This document shows positions 25,400 to 34,800 of a DNA stretch of 36,768 bases, in pieces. Position 1 is the stretch's first letter. Every line of letters starts with the position of its first letter. The stretch is from Sphingobacteriales bacterium. GTDB taxonomy: Bacteria; Bacteroidota; Bacteroidia; Chitinophagales; CAIOSU01. The DNA is taken from contig JAIXOI010000023.1 in NCBI GenBank assembly GCA_027486795.1, positions 386,076 through 422,843 on the forward strand. Direction: 5' to 3'. The position numbers and the translations under genes are program-made. The notes under the pieces were generated by a model. It had not been told where the DNA came from and made no database searches. It saw nothing but the letters and a program-made list of their open reading frames with translations.

Positions 25400-26677
25400 A
25401 TGTTACAGGCAGCCTATATAGCCCAAAACCGCGACGCAGTAGTGGCGGGACTACAGAAAAAGAACTTTAAGGATACCGATAAAGTAGACCAGATAATTGC
25501 TATCGACGAAAAACGCCGCAAGGTGAAATTCGACCTCGATGAATTATTGAGCCAGCAAAACTCCATAGCCAAAGAAATAGGCCAACTGTTTGCCCAAGGC
25601 AAACGCGACGAGGCCGATGCCCTAAAGGGTAAAGCACCATTGCTTAAAGAACAAAGCCGCGAGTTGCAAGAGCAGTTGGAAGCGTTGGAATTGGAGCAAT
25701 ATGAGCTATTGGTTACCTTGCCCAACCTACCGCACAGCAGCGTGCCTTCTGGCAAAACCCCCGAAGAAAACGAAGTGGTAAAACAAGTGGGCACCATACC
25801 CACCATGGCCAGCACCGCCAAGCCGCATTGGGAACTACTGGAGCAGTTTGGTATTGTTGATTTGGCATTAGGCACCAAAATTACGGGTGCAGGTTTCCCG
25901 GTATATTTGGGCAAAGGTGCTCGCTTGCAACGGGCCTTGGTCAATTTCTTTTTGGATGAGGCCATTGCTGCAGGATACAAGGAAGTGAACCCACCTTTAA
26001 TGGTGAACACCGATACCGCATTCGGTACGGGACAGTTGCCCGACAAAGAGGGCCAAATGTACCATGCCACCGAAGACAACTATTACCTCATACCTACTGC
26101 CGAAGTACCGGTAACCAACATTCACCGCGACGATATATTGGCGGAGGGCGATTTGCCCATACGCTATTGCGCCTACTCTCCTTGTTTCCGCAGAGAGGCG
26201 GGTAGCTATGGTAAAGATGTGCGTGGCCTAAACCGCGTGCACCAGTTTGAGAAGGTGGAGATTGTACAGTTTCAAATCCCAGAGAAATCTTACGAAACCC
26301 TAGAAGGTATGGTGAGCCACGTAGAGCGCATTTTGCAAAAGCTAGAGCTACCCTACCGCATACTGCGTCTGTGTGGTGGCGACATGAGCTTCAGTTCTGC
26401 CCTTACCTACGATTTTGAGGTGTATAGCGCGGCCCAACAACGTTGGTTAGAGGTGAGCTCTGTGAGCAACTTCGAGACCTTCCAGAGTAACCGTATGAAA
26501 ATACGCTACAAAGGCAACGAGGACAAAAAGACCCAACTGGTGCACACCCTAAACGGTAGCGCCCTGGCCTTGCCACGCATTGTGGCCGCCTTGTTAGAGA
26601 ACAACCAAACCGCCGAAGGCACCGTACTGTTGCCAAAGGTATTGCACAGCTATACCGGCTTTGAGGTGATTGGGTGA
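25400..26677 (+). CDS. serS: Seryl-tRNA synthetase
   Basis: 425 residues from ATG 25400 (MLQAAYIAQNRDAVVAGLQKK); the open frame to 25292 would add 36 residues unlike SerS and span the promoter. N-terminal coiled-coil arm (about 28-105) that grips the tRNA-Ser long arm; class II core with motif 2 FRREAGSYGKDVRGLNRVHQ and motif 3 NGSALALPRIVAALLENNQ; serine-site region LEVSSVSNFETFQSNRM. It charges tRNA-Ser (and tRNA-Sec where present). Followed by a nested palindromic repeat (26687-26790). Confidence 0.95.
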   Translation: MLQAAYIAQNRDAVVAGLQKKNFKDTDKVDQIIAIDEKRRKVKFDLDELLSQQNSIAKEIGQLFAQGKRDEADALKGKAPLLKEQSRELQEQLEALELEQYELLVTLPNLPHSSVPSGKTPEENEVVKQVGTIPTMASTAKPHWELLEQFGIVDLALGTKITGAGFPVYLGKGARLQRALVNFFLDEAIAAGYKEVNPPLMVNTDTAFGTGQLPDKEGQMYHATEDNYYLIPTAEVPVTNIHRDDILAEGDLPIRYCAYSPCFRREAGSYGKDVRGLNRVHQFEKVEIVQFQIPEKSYETLEGMVSHVERILQKLELPYRILRLCGGDMSFSSALTYDFEVYSAAQQRWLEVSSVSNFETFQSNRMKIRYKGNEDKKTQLVHTLNGSALALPRIVAALLENNQTAEGTVLLPKVLHSYTGFEVIG

Positions 26678-26686
26678 GCGTAGGGT

Positions 26687-26790
26687 AGAACCTTGATTTT
26701 ACTTGATTTCCATGATTCGAAAAGGATTTCTTACATAATATGTAAAAAATCCTTTTCAAATCTATAAATCCTTTTCCCAATCATGGTTCT
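26687..26790. repeat. Nested inverted-repeat element downstream of serS
   Basis: 104 bases with three nested arm pairs: AGAACCTTGAT/ATCATGGTTCT (ends, one mismatch), CCATGATT/AATCATGG (26710-26717, 26779-26786), and an inner hairpin AAAAGGATTT-TTACAT folding onto ATGTAA-AAATCCTTTT (about 26719-26756). A second AAATCCTTTTC copy follows the first. Such AATC-rich palindromes ending in ATCATGGTTC are, from memory, dispersed repeats in Bacteroidota. It could also end serS transcription. Confidence 0.65.
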
Positions 26791-26804
26791 AACAATTCAG
26801 CCGC

Positions 26805-26812
26805 TATATTTG
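26805..26812 (+). promoter_or_regulatory. -7 promoter box TATATTTG of the SRPBCC gene
   Basis: Exact TAnnTTTG match ending eight bases before the ATG at 26821, so the mRNA would start within a few bases of the codon. Confidence 0.5.
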
Positions 26813-26820
26813 CAACACCC

Positions 26821-27294
26821 ATGCCCACTATCCTCCTCACCACAACCATCAATGCCCCTGCCGATATCTGTTTCGATTTGTCGAGGAGCATTGATTTGCA
26901 TAAAATCTCTACCGCACATACCAACGAAGAGGCTATTGCTGGCACTACCTCAGGGTTGATAAATTTAGACGAAACCGTCACTTGGCGCGCCAAGCACTTT
27001 GGGGTTTATCAAACGCTTACCTCTAAAATAACGGCCATGCAGCGGCCCGATTTTTTTGTAGATGAAATGGTGCAAGGGGCTTTTAAATCGTTCAAACACG
27101 AGCACCGTTTTCTGGAAACCGACGGCATCACTAACATGATGGATAAATTTACTTATACCTCACCGTTGGGCGTATTAGGTAAGCTAGCGGATGTGCTTTT
27201 CTTGGAGCAATACATGACCCAGCTGCTTTTAAAACGCAATGAGGTAGTGAAAGAGTTTGCGGAGAGTGGGCGGTGGAAAGAGGTGTTGGGGTGA
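26821..27294 (+). CDS. SRPBCC-family protein
   Basis: 157 residues of the START-like/SRPBCC fold: it opens with ILLTTTINAPADICFDLSRSIDLH, the usual first strand and helix of this family, and has FKHEHRFLETDGITNMMDKFTY in the middle strands and a long C-terminal helix. These proteins bind hydrophobic ligands; no ligand can be named. Close to cell-division-inhibitor-type SRPBCC proteins in annotation practice, but that name has no support here. Confidence 0.8.
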   Translation: MPTILLTTTINAPADICFDLSRSIDLHKISTAHTNEEAIAGTTSGLINLDETVTWRAKHFGVYQTLTSKITAMQRPDFFVDEMVQGAFKSFKHEHRFLETDGITNMMDKFTYTSPLGVLGKLADVLFLEQYMTQLLLKRNEVVKEFAESGRWKEVLG

Positions 27295-27361
27295 TTAGTC
27301 TAATTTGAAAGCCAATGTCTATTGGAATAATTTGCTCACCTTTGCAGCAAAATAAACCTAC

Positions 27362-29227
27362 ATGCGCATTATCCGACTGTTTTTGCCCATGCTAGCCATA
27401 GCCTTGCTGCTTACAACGGCCTGCAACAACACCCCCGATGCCCCAAAAGGCCCTACCGCCGAAGAAATTGAAGCCGAAAGCGCGCGATTGAACACTTGGT
27501 TTGATGCCGTATGGGACGACCAAGTAAGCCGCTACCCGGTTTGGAAGGCTTACCTAGGCATTAAAGATTCTACCGCCAACCAATGGGGCGATTTTTCTGA
27601 CTCAATGCAGTTGGTGGAAATTGCGATATTGAGACAAAACCTAACCTTCCTTAAAGATAGTTTCGACTTTGATAAGCTCAACGAGATAACCCAAACCAGC
27701 TACCGTATGTGGGTAGCCGATGCGGAAGACGAAATCAAGAATTTCGATTTCCGTATGCATGGTTACCCAATTGACCAAATGAACGGTATACACACTTGGT
27801 TGCCTTCGTTTTTGATGAACATACACCAAGTTGTGAATGTGCAAGACGCAAAAGACTACATTGCTCGCCTACAAAAGATTGACGTTGCCATGGCTCAAGT
27901 AGTAGCAGGCATGAAAGTTCGCGAAGCAAAAGAGATTATTCTGCCTAAGTTCTTGTTCCCCGCGGTATTAAAGGATTGCCAAAACTTGATTACTGGCGCG
28001 CCATTCGATAAATCTAAAAACGACTCGCCGCTGTTTGCCGATATTAAAGGCAAAATTGCGGGCCTTGACTCAACGGTTGATGCCGCTGCCAAAGCTGCTT
28101 TGGTTGAAGAGGCTCGTTTGGCGCTTTTGGAGCACTTTAAGCCTGCCTACAACAATATTATAACCTACCTGACCGAATTGGAGAAAAAAGCCACCAACGA
28201 TGCAGGCGTGTGGAAATTTCCGAATGGCGATAGCTACTACGAAGTGGCCTTGGCCAACAACACTACCACTAAGCTTACCCCTGACGAGATTATGGCCATT
28301 GGCGAAGCCGAAATTGTGCGCATACACGGCGAAATGCGCAACATTATGACGCAGGTAAACTTTAAAGGTGATAGCTTGAAAGCGTTTTTTGAGTTTATGA
28401 AAACCGATAAGCAGTTTTTCTATGCCAACACCCCAGAGGGCAAGAAACAATACCTTGACGAAACCCTTGCTTTGATTGACTCTATGAAGGCTACCCTGCC
28501 CAAGCTGTTTGGCATTATGCCTAAAGCTGAGTTGGTGGTAAAGCAAGTTGAGCCTTTCCGTGAAGAATCGGCGGGTACGGCGTTTTACGAAAGCCCAGCA
28601 CCTGACGGATCGCGCCCAGGTACGTACTACGTAAACCTGTACGAAATGAAGAACATGCCAGTATACGAAATGGAAGCCCTGGCATACCACGAAGCTATAC
28701 CAGGCCACCACATGCAAATAAGCATTAACCAAGAACTACAAGGCTTGCCTAAGTTCCGCACCTTGGGTGGCGACTATACCGCATACGTAGAGGGTTGGGG
28801 TTTGTATTCTGAGTACATACCCAAAGAATATGGTTTCTATAAAAACCCATATTCCGATTTTGGCCGTTTGAGCATGGAACTATGGCGCGCCTGCCGTTTG
28901 GTGGTTGACGTAGGTATACATTGGAAACGCTGGACCCGCGAAGAGGGCATTCAGTTTTACGCCGACAACACCCCAAGCCCTATGGGCGAATGTGTGGGCA
29001 TGGTGGAGCGCCACATAGTAATGCCTGGCCAAGCTACGGCATACAAAGTGGGCCAACTGAAAATTTTGGAATTGCTAAAACGCTCGCGCACTGCGTTGGG
29101 CGACAAGTTCGATATTCACTCGTTTCACGATGAGGTGTTGCGCCATGGCTCATTGCCTTTGAACATCTTGGAAGAGAACATCGACAAATGGATAGCCAAG
29201 CAAAAAGAAGCGGCTCCAGCGGCTTAA
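27362..29227 (+). CDS. DUF885 lipoprotein, metallopeptidase-like
   Basis: 621 residues. Lipobox LLTTAC after MRIIRLFLPMLAIAL marks a lipoprotein. The DUF885 core ends with YHEAIPGHHMQI (His443-Glu444 and His449 region), an HExxxGH-like zinc site, then GWGLYSEYIP and ECVGMVERHIVMPGQATAYKVGQ, all conserved in DUF885. Probably a periplasmic metal-dependent peptidase; substrate unknown. Ends with a strong terminator at 29255. A near-match -7 box CACCTTTG lies at 27337-27344. Confidence 0.87.
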   Translation: MRIIRLFLPMLAIALLLTTACNNTPDAPKGPTAEEIEAESARLNTWFDAVWDDQVSRYPVWKAYLGIKDSTANQWGDFSDSMQLVEIAILRQNLTFLKDSFDFDKLNEITQTSYRMWVADAEDEIKNFDFRMHGYPIDQMNGIHTWLPSFLMNIHQVVNVQDAKDYIARLQKIDVAMAQVVAGMKVREAKEIILPKFLFPAVLKDCQNLITGAPFDKSKNDSPLFADIKGKIAGLDSTVDAAAKAALVEEARLALLEHFKPAYNNIITYLTELEKKATNDAGVWKFPNGDSYYEVALANNTTTKLTPDEIMAIGEAEIVRIHGEMRNIMTQVNFKGDSLKAFFEFMKTDKQFFYANTPEGKKQYLDETLALIDSMKATLPKLFGIMPKAELVVKQVEPFREESAGTAFYESPAPDGSRPGTYYVNLYEMKNMPVYEMEALAYHEAIPGHHMQISINQELQGLPKFRTLGGDYTAYVEGWGLYSEYIPKEYGFYKNPYSDFGRLSMELWRACRLVVDVGIHWKRWTREEGIQFYADNTPSPMGECVGMVERHIVMPGQATAYKVGQLKILELLKRSRTALGDKFDIHSFHDEVLRHGSLPLNILEENIDKWIAKQKEAAPAA

Positions 29228-29254
29228 AAACCATATCAATGCAAGTAATAACCC

Positions 29255-29289
29255 AAGGGCCGCAAATATTTGCGGCCCTTTTGTTTTGC
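29255..29289 (+). terminator. Rho-independent terminator of the DUF885 gene
   Basis: A perfect 26-base palindrome (29255-29280; AAGGGCCGCAAA arms) followed by TTGTTTT. It lies 28 bases after the DUF885 stop. Confidence 0.85.
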
Positions 29290-29351
29290 TGAGCCCCGGT
29301 AGCCTATCAGAAGCAGAGACTGTTGCAGAAAACCATTGATAACCTAAAACA

Positions 29352-29388
29352 AAACGCCCCATCTCGTTTTGAACGAGATGGGGCGTTT
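29352..29388 (-). terminator. Rho-independent terminator of metK
   Basis: Seventeen-pair perfect hairpin with a three-base loop (arms 29352-29368 and 29372-29388, AAACGCCCCATCTCGTT). On the minus strand it is followed by a T-rich run (GTTTTGTTTTAGG). It lies 19 bases past the metK stop. Confidence 0.88.
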
Positions 29389-29406
29389 ATATCTATACTT
29401 GTATGC

Positions 29407-30663
29407 TTACTTAATACCGAAAGCCTCTTTCACGGTATCTACAAAATCAAGTTTCTCCCAAGTAAATAGTTCTACTTTCACTTTCTTGGTTTCGCCGCTA
29501 GGCAGGGTAAAGGTTTTGGTTACCTCTTCGTTCTTACGGCCCATGTGGCCATAAGCTGCGGTTTCGCTATACATTGGCGTGCGTAGTTTCAAGCGCTGCT
29601 CAATAGCATAAGGGCGCATATCAAACACCTTTTCTACAATCTTCGCAATCTCGCCATCGTTCAAACCTACACGGCCTGTGCCGTAAGTGTTTACATAAAT
29701 ACCCATAGGCTTGGCAACACCAATAGCATACGATACTTGCACCAAAACCTCGTCGGCTACACCTGCAGCTACTAGGTTTTTGGCAATGTGGCGTGTAGCA
29801 TAAGCTGCGCTGCGGTCAACTTTCGAAGGGTCTTTGCCGCTAAATGCACCACCACCGTGGGCACCTTTGCCACCGTAGGTATCAACTATAATTTTACGAC
29901 CGGTAAGGCCAGTATCGCCATGCGGACCGCCGATAACGAACTTACCCGTTGGGTTTACGTGGTACGTAATTTTGTCATCAAACAATTTCTGTACACGCTT
30001 AGGGAATTTCTTCATTACGCGCGGAATCAAGATGTTGATTACATCATCCTCAATCTGCTTTTGCATCTTCTTCTCGCTATCGAAATCGTCGTGCTGCGTA
30101 GAAAGCACAATAGCATCAATACGGATAGGCGTGTTGTCGTCGCTATACTCAATAGTAACCTGGCTCTTGCTATCAGGGCGTAGGTACTTTATCTTTTTGT
30201 TTTCGCGGCGAAGCTCGGCCAACTCAATCAATAGTTGGTGGGCAATGTCCAAAGGCAACGGCATGTAGTTGTCGGTATCTTTGGTAGCGTAGCCAAACAT
30301 CATACCTTGGTCGCCGGCACCTTGCTCTTCCTTGTTTTTTTTGTCAACGCCTTGGTTAATGTCGCTCGATTGCTCGTGAATGGCCGAGATAATGCCGCAG
30401 CTATTGGCCTCGAACATATACTCGCTCTTGGTGTAACCAATTTTCTTGATCACGTCGCGGGCAATAGTTTGTACATCTAGGTATACGGTCGATTTTACTT
30501 CGCCAGCCAACACCACCAAACCAGTGGTACACAAGGTTTCGCAGGCTACTTTCGATTCTGGGTCGAAAGCCAAGAAGTTATCAATCAATGCATCTGATAT
30601 TTGGTCGGATACTTTGTCCGGATGTCCTTCCGAAACCGACTCAGAGGTAAACAAATAGGGCAT
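29407..30663 (-). CDS. metK: S-adenosylmethionine synthetase
   Basis: 418 residues. Signature parts: [18 protein letters not shown] near the N-terminus (ATP-binding His and Asp), [12 protein letters not shown] in the middle, and [19 protein letters not shown] near 270-290. It makes AdoMet from methionine and ATP. The insert between strands ([19 protein letters not shown]) is typical of Bacteroidota MetK. The -7 box is at 30702-30709; no SAM riboswitch is visible in the 45-base leader. AdoMet is the cofactor of the nearby type IIG methyltransferase, though the two are unlikely to be co-regulated. Confidence 0.96.
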   Translation of the reverse strand: MPYLFTSESVSEGHPDKVSDQISDALIDNFLAFDPESKVACETLCTTGLVVLAGEVKSTVYLDVQTIARDVIKKIGYTKSEYMFEANSCGIISAIHEQSSDINQGVDKKNKEEQGAGDQGMMFGYATKDTDNYMPLPLDIAHQLLIELAELRRENKKIKYLRPDSKSQVTIEYSDDNTPIRIDAIVLSTQHDDFDSEKKMQKQIEDDVINILIPRVMKKFPKRVQKLFDDKITYHVNPTGKFVIGGPHGDTGLTGRKIIVDTYGGKGAHGGGAFSGKDPSKVDRSAAYATRHIAKNLVAAGVADEVLVQVSYAIGVAKPMGIYVNTYGTGRVGLNDGEIAKIVEKVFDMRPYAIEQRLKLRTPMYSETAAYGHMGRKNEEVTKTFTLPSGETKKVKVELFTWEKLDFVDTVKEAFGIK

Positions 30664-30701
30664 GATATGTAATTGTTAAAGGGTAAAGTTGAATTGTTGC
30701 C

Positions 30702-30709
30702 CAAATTTA
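30702..30709 (-). promoter_or_regulatory. -7 promoter box TAAATTTG of metK
   Basis: Exact TAnnTTTG match on the minus strand, 38 bases before the metK ATG at 30663. Confidence 0.5.
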
Positions 30710-30782
30710 AGAAAAGGGATTGTAATTGTGTTGGGAAAGTTTTTTGATGTTTGAGTTTTGGGGTTGGTGTAGGGTGCTTGGT

Positions 30783-30934
30783 TACGTGTTGCGTGTTTCC
30801 CTCACCCCAACCCTCTCTCTCGCCTCAGGCGAGAAGAGGCGGATTTACGTAGTACGTTAATTTTGTTTTTGCGAAGCAAAAAGTAGTGCCCCTCTCCCTA
30901 TGAGAAAGGCGGGGTGAGGGTTTTGGCATAACAC
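30783..30934 (+). repeat. Mosaic palindromic repeat, copy A
   Basis: Left end GTTTCCCTCACCCCAACC, hairpin CTCGCCTCAGGCGAG, middle module with TTTTTGCGAAGCAAAAA, right end GGTGAGGGTTTTGGCATAAC. The right inner hairpin is degenerate (CCCTATGAG). First of six copies, all in the same orientation; copies A-C are head-to-tail. Confidence 0.88.
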
Positions 30935-30945
30935 TAACCATTTTT

Positions 30946-31087
30946 TACATGTTGCGTGTTTCCCTCACCTAACCTCTCCCAAAAAAGGGAGAGGGACTTA
31001 CGTACTATGTACTATGTTTTTTGCGAAGCAAAAAGTAGTGCCCCTCTCCCTATGGGAGAGGTTGGGTGAGGGTTTTGACATAGCACC
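30946..31087 (+). repeat. Mosaic palindromic repeat, copy B
   Basis: Same ends as copy A, but the left hairpin is CTCTCCC-AAAAAA-GGGAGAG and the right is CTCTCCC-TAT-GGGAGAG. The middle TTTTTTGCGAAGCAAAAA module is shared. A short tandem TACTATGTACTATG lies inside. Confidence 0.88.
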
Positions 31088-31095
31088 AAGCATGT

Positions 31096-31257
31096 TACAT
31101 ATTGTGTGTTTCCCTCACCCCAACCCTCTCTCTCGCCTCAGGCGAGAAGAGGCGGATTTACGTAGTACGTTCATTTTGTTTTTGCGAAGCAAAAAGTAGT
31201 GCCCCTCATCTCGCCTGAGGCGAGAGAGAGGTTGGGTGAGGGTTTTGACGCAACACC
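31096..31257 (+). repeat. Mosaic palindromic repeat, copy C
   Basis: CTCGCCTCAGGCGAG-type hairpins on both sides of the GCGAAGC middle module. Ends 37 bases before the DUF559 start. The left half is nearly identical to copy A. Confidence 0.88.
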
Positions 31258-31294
31258 ATTTTGAAATTTAATTCACATCCATTATTTTGCAACT

Positions 31295-31678
31295 ATGGAT
31301 GGCAACGAAAAGCCCAGCAAACTAACCCAGCGCAGGCAGCTGCGCCGCAATAGCACGCCTGCTGAGATTGCGCTGTGGAACATGATTAGGGACAAAAAGC
31401 TAGATGGACGTAAGTTTAGGCGCCAACATAGTATAGGGTTTTATATTGCCGACTTTTGTTGTGTGGCCGAAATGCTGGTAATAGAACTTGATGGGCAGGT
31501 TCATAATGAGCCTGGCGCGCAAGAGTACGATTTCCATAGAGACGAGTTTATTAAAAGCCAAGGTTTTACGGTGCTGCGTTTTGAAAACCGCACCGTTTTT
31601 GAGTTGCCAGATGCCGTGCTGCATGCCATACGGGCACATTTTGATGAAAACTTGGCTAGACAGCAGGGTTTGCGGTAG
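31295..31678 (+). CDS. DUF559 (Vsr/PD-(D/E)xK-like) endonuclease-domain protein
   Basis: 127 residues, the whole length being one DUF559 domain: RRNSTPAEIALWNMIRDKKL (E24), KFRRQHSIGFYIADF (D53) and VIELDGQVH (E64, D66, H70), the Vsr-like nuclease site. The RFENRTVFE segment closes the fold. DUF559 proteins are predicted nucleases of unknown role, close to very-short-patch repair enzymes. It lies alone between repeat copies C and D. A near-match -7 box TTATTTTG (31282-31289) ends five bases before the ATG. Both the family and the repeat association suggest DNA mobility or maintenance (inference). Confidence 0.88.
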   Translation: MDGNEKPSKLTQRRQLRRNSTPAEIALWNMIRDKKLDGRKFRRQHSIGFYIADFCCVAEMLVIELDGQVHNEPGAQEYDFHRDEFIKSQGFTVLRFENRTVFELPDAVLHAIRAHFDENLARQQGLR

Positions 31679-31713
31679 TTATCTTGTGTTGCACTCACCT
31701 AGCCATTCATTTT

Positions 31714-31866
31714 TACATATTGCGTGTTTCCCTCACCCCAACCCTCTCCCAAAAAAGGGAGAGGGGGTTTTGTTTGAGCAAGCTCAAAATGTTTGCCCGC
31801 AATATGTAAGTCCCTCTTCTCGCCTGAGGCGAGAGAGAGGCTAGGTGAGGGCTGGGACATAACACC
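31714..31866 (+). repeat. Mosaic palindromic repeat, copy D
   Basis: Same ends, left hairpin CCCTCTCCC-AAAAAA-GGGAGAGGG, right hairpin CTCGCCTGAGGCGAG. The middle is a different module with TTTGAGC-AA-GCTCAAA then TGTTTGCCCGCAATATG. Its last base (31866) is the last base of the type IIG stop codon. A degenerate left-end remnant precedes it (31684-31701). Confidence 0.88.
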
Positions 31867-34800
31867 TACCCCACACTCTCCTCCACTATTTTTATCTCCT
31901 CGGGGGTGAGGTTGTAGAGTTGGTAAACCAGTTGGTCTATTTCCGCTTCCAGTGCCGTGGTGTCGGCATTTGGGTCGGCTTCTTTTGCGGCTAAGATTTT
32001 CTCAGTTATGCTTATTAGCTTAAATTGTACTTTATCATCAGTCTCAGGAATTGGAATCTGTTCAAAATATTGTGGTTTAACCTCAATATATCCGCCGCTT
32101 CTAATTACACAAACACTTTTCAAAAAGTACCAAACTGCTTTTGAATTTAAAACAGCAAGCAATGCCTTATTGCTTGTGGGTAAAAAAACTGCTGGTGCAT
32201 TTAAATACACGCCTGTTTCATCGAATGCAAACTTATTACTGTTTTGAAGGTTTGGAAAAATAATTTTGGGTTTATCAAACAAATCATAATAAGCACAATT
32301 TCTCAACTCCCACCAATATTCGCCTTTATCATAACGCTTAATTGACTTTTCTTGGAAAGGTTCAAGATGATTGATTATTTCAGGATAAGTTTTTTTCATT
32401 TTTTCAAATGCCGCACTTTCACTTAACTTGCCAAAACTCTTTGCAGTAGATTTACTTTCAAATACAATCATTTTTTTAAACGGTGCGGGTGCTTTCCATT
32501 TTTTTATATCCTTACCATCATACACATTTTTCAAAACAGTATAATTTCCCAAATTACGGTCTGTTACAAATGCCTCATTTAGTGCTGTTTTGATTCCGTA
32601 GTAGCACTTACCATATAACTCGGATACCGCTTTATGACTAAGTACTTTCGTTAAAATGTTTTGTTCAAGTGAGTTAATGAAATTCCATGCCGAAGAGTTT
32701 AAATTACTTTGTGCAACATCAGTGAATACTGATTCTTTGTGCATTAGTTCTTTATCGCTAAAATTGCCCCTTATATATTTAAAGAATTTGAAGTTGTTCT
32801 TCTGTTTTGATTTTTTTACTACCAAAATAATAGGATAAGTTGTTGCCTCTTCAAATACAACAACATCTGTAAAGTCAATGTATCTTTGAAAACTGAAATT
32901 GCTTTCAACAAATTCTCTTAACGTTTTTCCAGCAGCGGTTTTGTCAAAAGTGTTATTGATAAAAGAGAAGTAGCCTCCATTTCTAATAACTTTATGACTT
33001 AATTCATAGAAGTATGAAAAAATATCCCCTCCTGACGTAAATACTCTATAGTTGATTTGAAGGTATTGTTTAAAATCTCCAAGCTCTTCCTGCCTTATAT
33101 ACGGCGGATTCCCAATCACCACATCAAATCCCACAAAATCGCCATTATCATCTAGCACTTCGGGGAACTCAAAGCGCCACTCAAAGGCATTGCGGTATAT
33201 CTTGTTACCCTCAATGTCGTTTATCTCTCCTTCGCGTTGCGCTATCAGTAGCTGCAAGCGGCGCATTTCCAGTTCCTTCTTGCTTTCGTCCATTTGTTTG
33301 TCGCCAAACAAGTCGGTGTTCAAGGTTTCTAGTAGCAAGTATTCGCCACGCAGCTTGCTCAGTTGCTTGCGGCGCGGGTCGCGGTTGCTTACACTATCTT
33401 TAAACTGCTGCTTTATATCGTGTATAAATGCCAGTAGCTCGTTTTTGGCCTCGCGGCTGGTGGTGTCTTTGTAGGCCGCTACGGCATTGCGGTAGCTTTG
33501 TATGGTAAATTTGTCGCGCTTAAATACGTCGGTCAGGTCTTCGTCCAAAGCAAACCTACTTACCAAGCTATTGCCCTCTTTTATGTTTATGTCAATATTG
33601 GGCAGGGTCTCAAGGTCGGTATAGCCGCTTTCGGTATTGTAGTAGGCGTTTTTCAATAGTTCAATCCAAAGGCGCAGGCGGCATATTTTTACGCTGTTGA
33701 GGTTAATATCTACACCAAACAGGCAATTTTCTATTATTGTCTGCTTCTCATTAAACAACGCCTCTTGCAGCTTTTGCAACCCATCAATGGGCTTGCCCGT
33801 GGTGCTCATGCGGTACTGAAAAAACGCCATGTCCTCCTCGCGGTCGGTTATCATCAACTCGTCGTTCTCAATCTCTAGGCTCCAATCCTTATCTACTCTC
33901 GCTCCATTGGCATAGCATAGCAGGTTTAGTTCATATTTTATGGCTATTACCTCATTGAGCGCGCTTACCAAAAAGTGCCCGCTGCCCACGGCAGGGTCGC
34001 AAATTTTTAGGCTGTTTATTACGTCGTTGTAGGCCTTGCGTTTTTTGGCATCGTGGTACTCTAGGTGCTCGTGCAGTTGGTCAAAGGTTTCCACCTTCCA
34101 GCCATAAGCATCGTTAAATTTTTGCACGGTGGCGCGGCGTATGGTTTCGCGGCACATGTACATGGTTATAAAGCCAGGCGTAAAAAAGGAGCCGTCTTTA
34201 TAACCGTTTATCTTCTCAAATATCAGCCCCAGCACGCTGGCGTTAATTAGGCGTTTGTTTTGTTCCTGTATTTCTTCGGTGCCCTCACTGCTAAAGTTAT
34301 ACGCATCTAAAAAAGCAAACAGGTAGTGCATGGTGCGCTGCTCAGTGTTTTTGGGCAGCGGCTTGCCTTCTGGGCTTTTTAGCACGGTGCTGCTGTATAG
34401 CGGCATGGTGGCTAAGTCGTCCATATCGGTTATGCTCACTAGGTCTTCCTCTAGCCCAGTTTGCTCAAATAGGCTACTATTGAGGTAGGGTATGTGGGCA
34501 AATTTTTCTTTTACCTCGCTGCGCCTAGCTTCGGGGCGCTTGGCCATTACATCAAAAAACAGTTTCTCTAGCTCATCAAACTCAGGTATAAAAGCACTGT
34601 GCAGAAACTTAAATTGTGGGTTGCCATGGTTGTAGGTAAGCAGCTGCGCTTCAAGTAGTTTAAGGAAAAGTACTCTGTTCATCCAAGTAATGCAAAGCTC
34701 CAAGGCTACGTTAAATACCCGCTCTTCATCATTATCGCCAAAGTGGCCCGGGTTGGTAAGCTTGGGCAGTTTGTTGCGGTCTTCGATGCGCCGAATGCAC

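Noticed and set aside
30664-30709. SAM riboswitch in the metK leader
   Set aside because: The leader implied by the -7 box is under 45 bases and forms no SAM-aptamer stems.
31014-31199. Open frames within the palindromic repeats (also 31488-31844, 35454-35843, 35713-35925, 35840-36139, 35883-36149)
   Set aside because: They are translations of the repeat itself (SLWERLGEGF, PHPNPLSRLRRE and similar) and change frame between copies; not genes.
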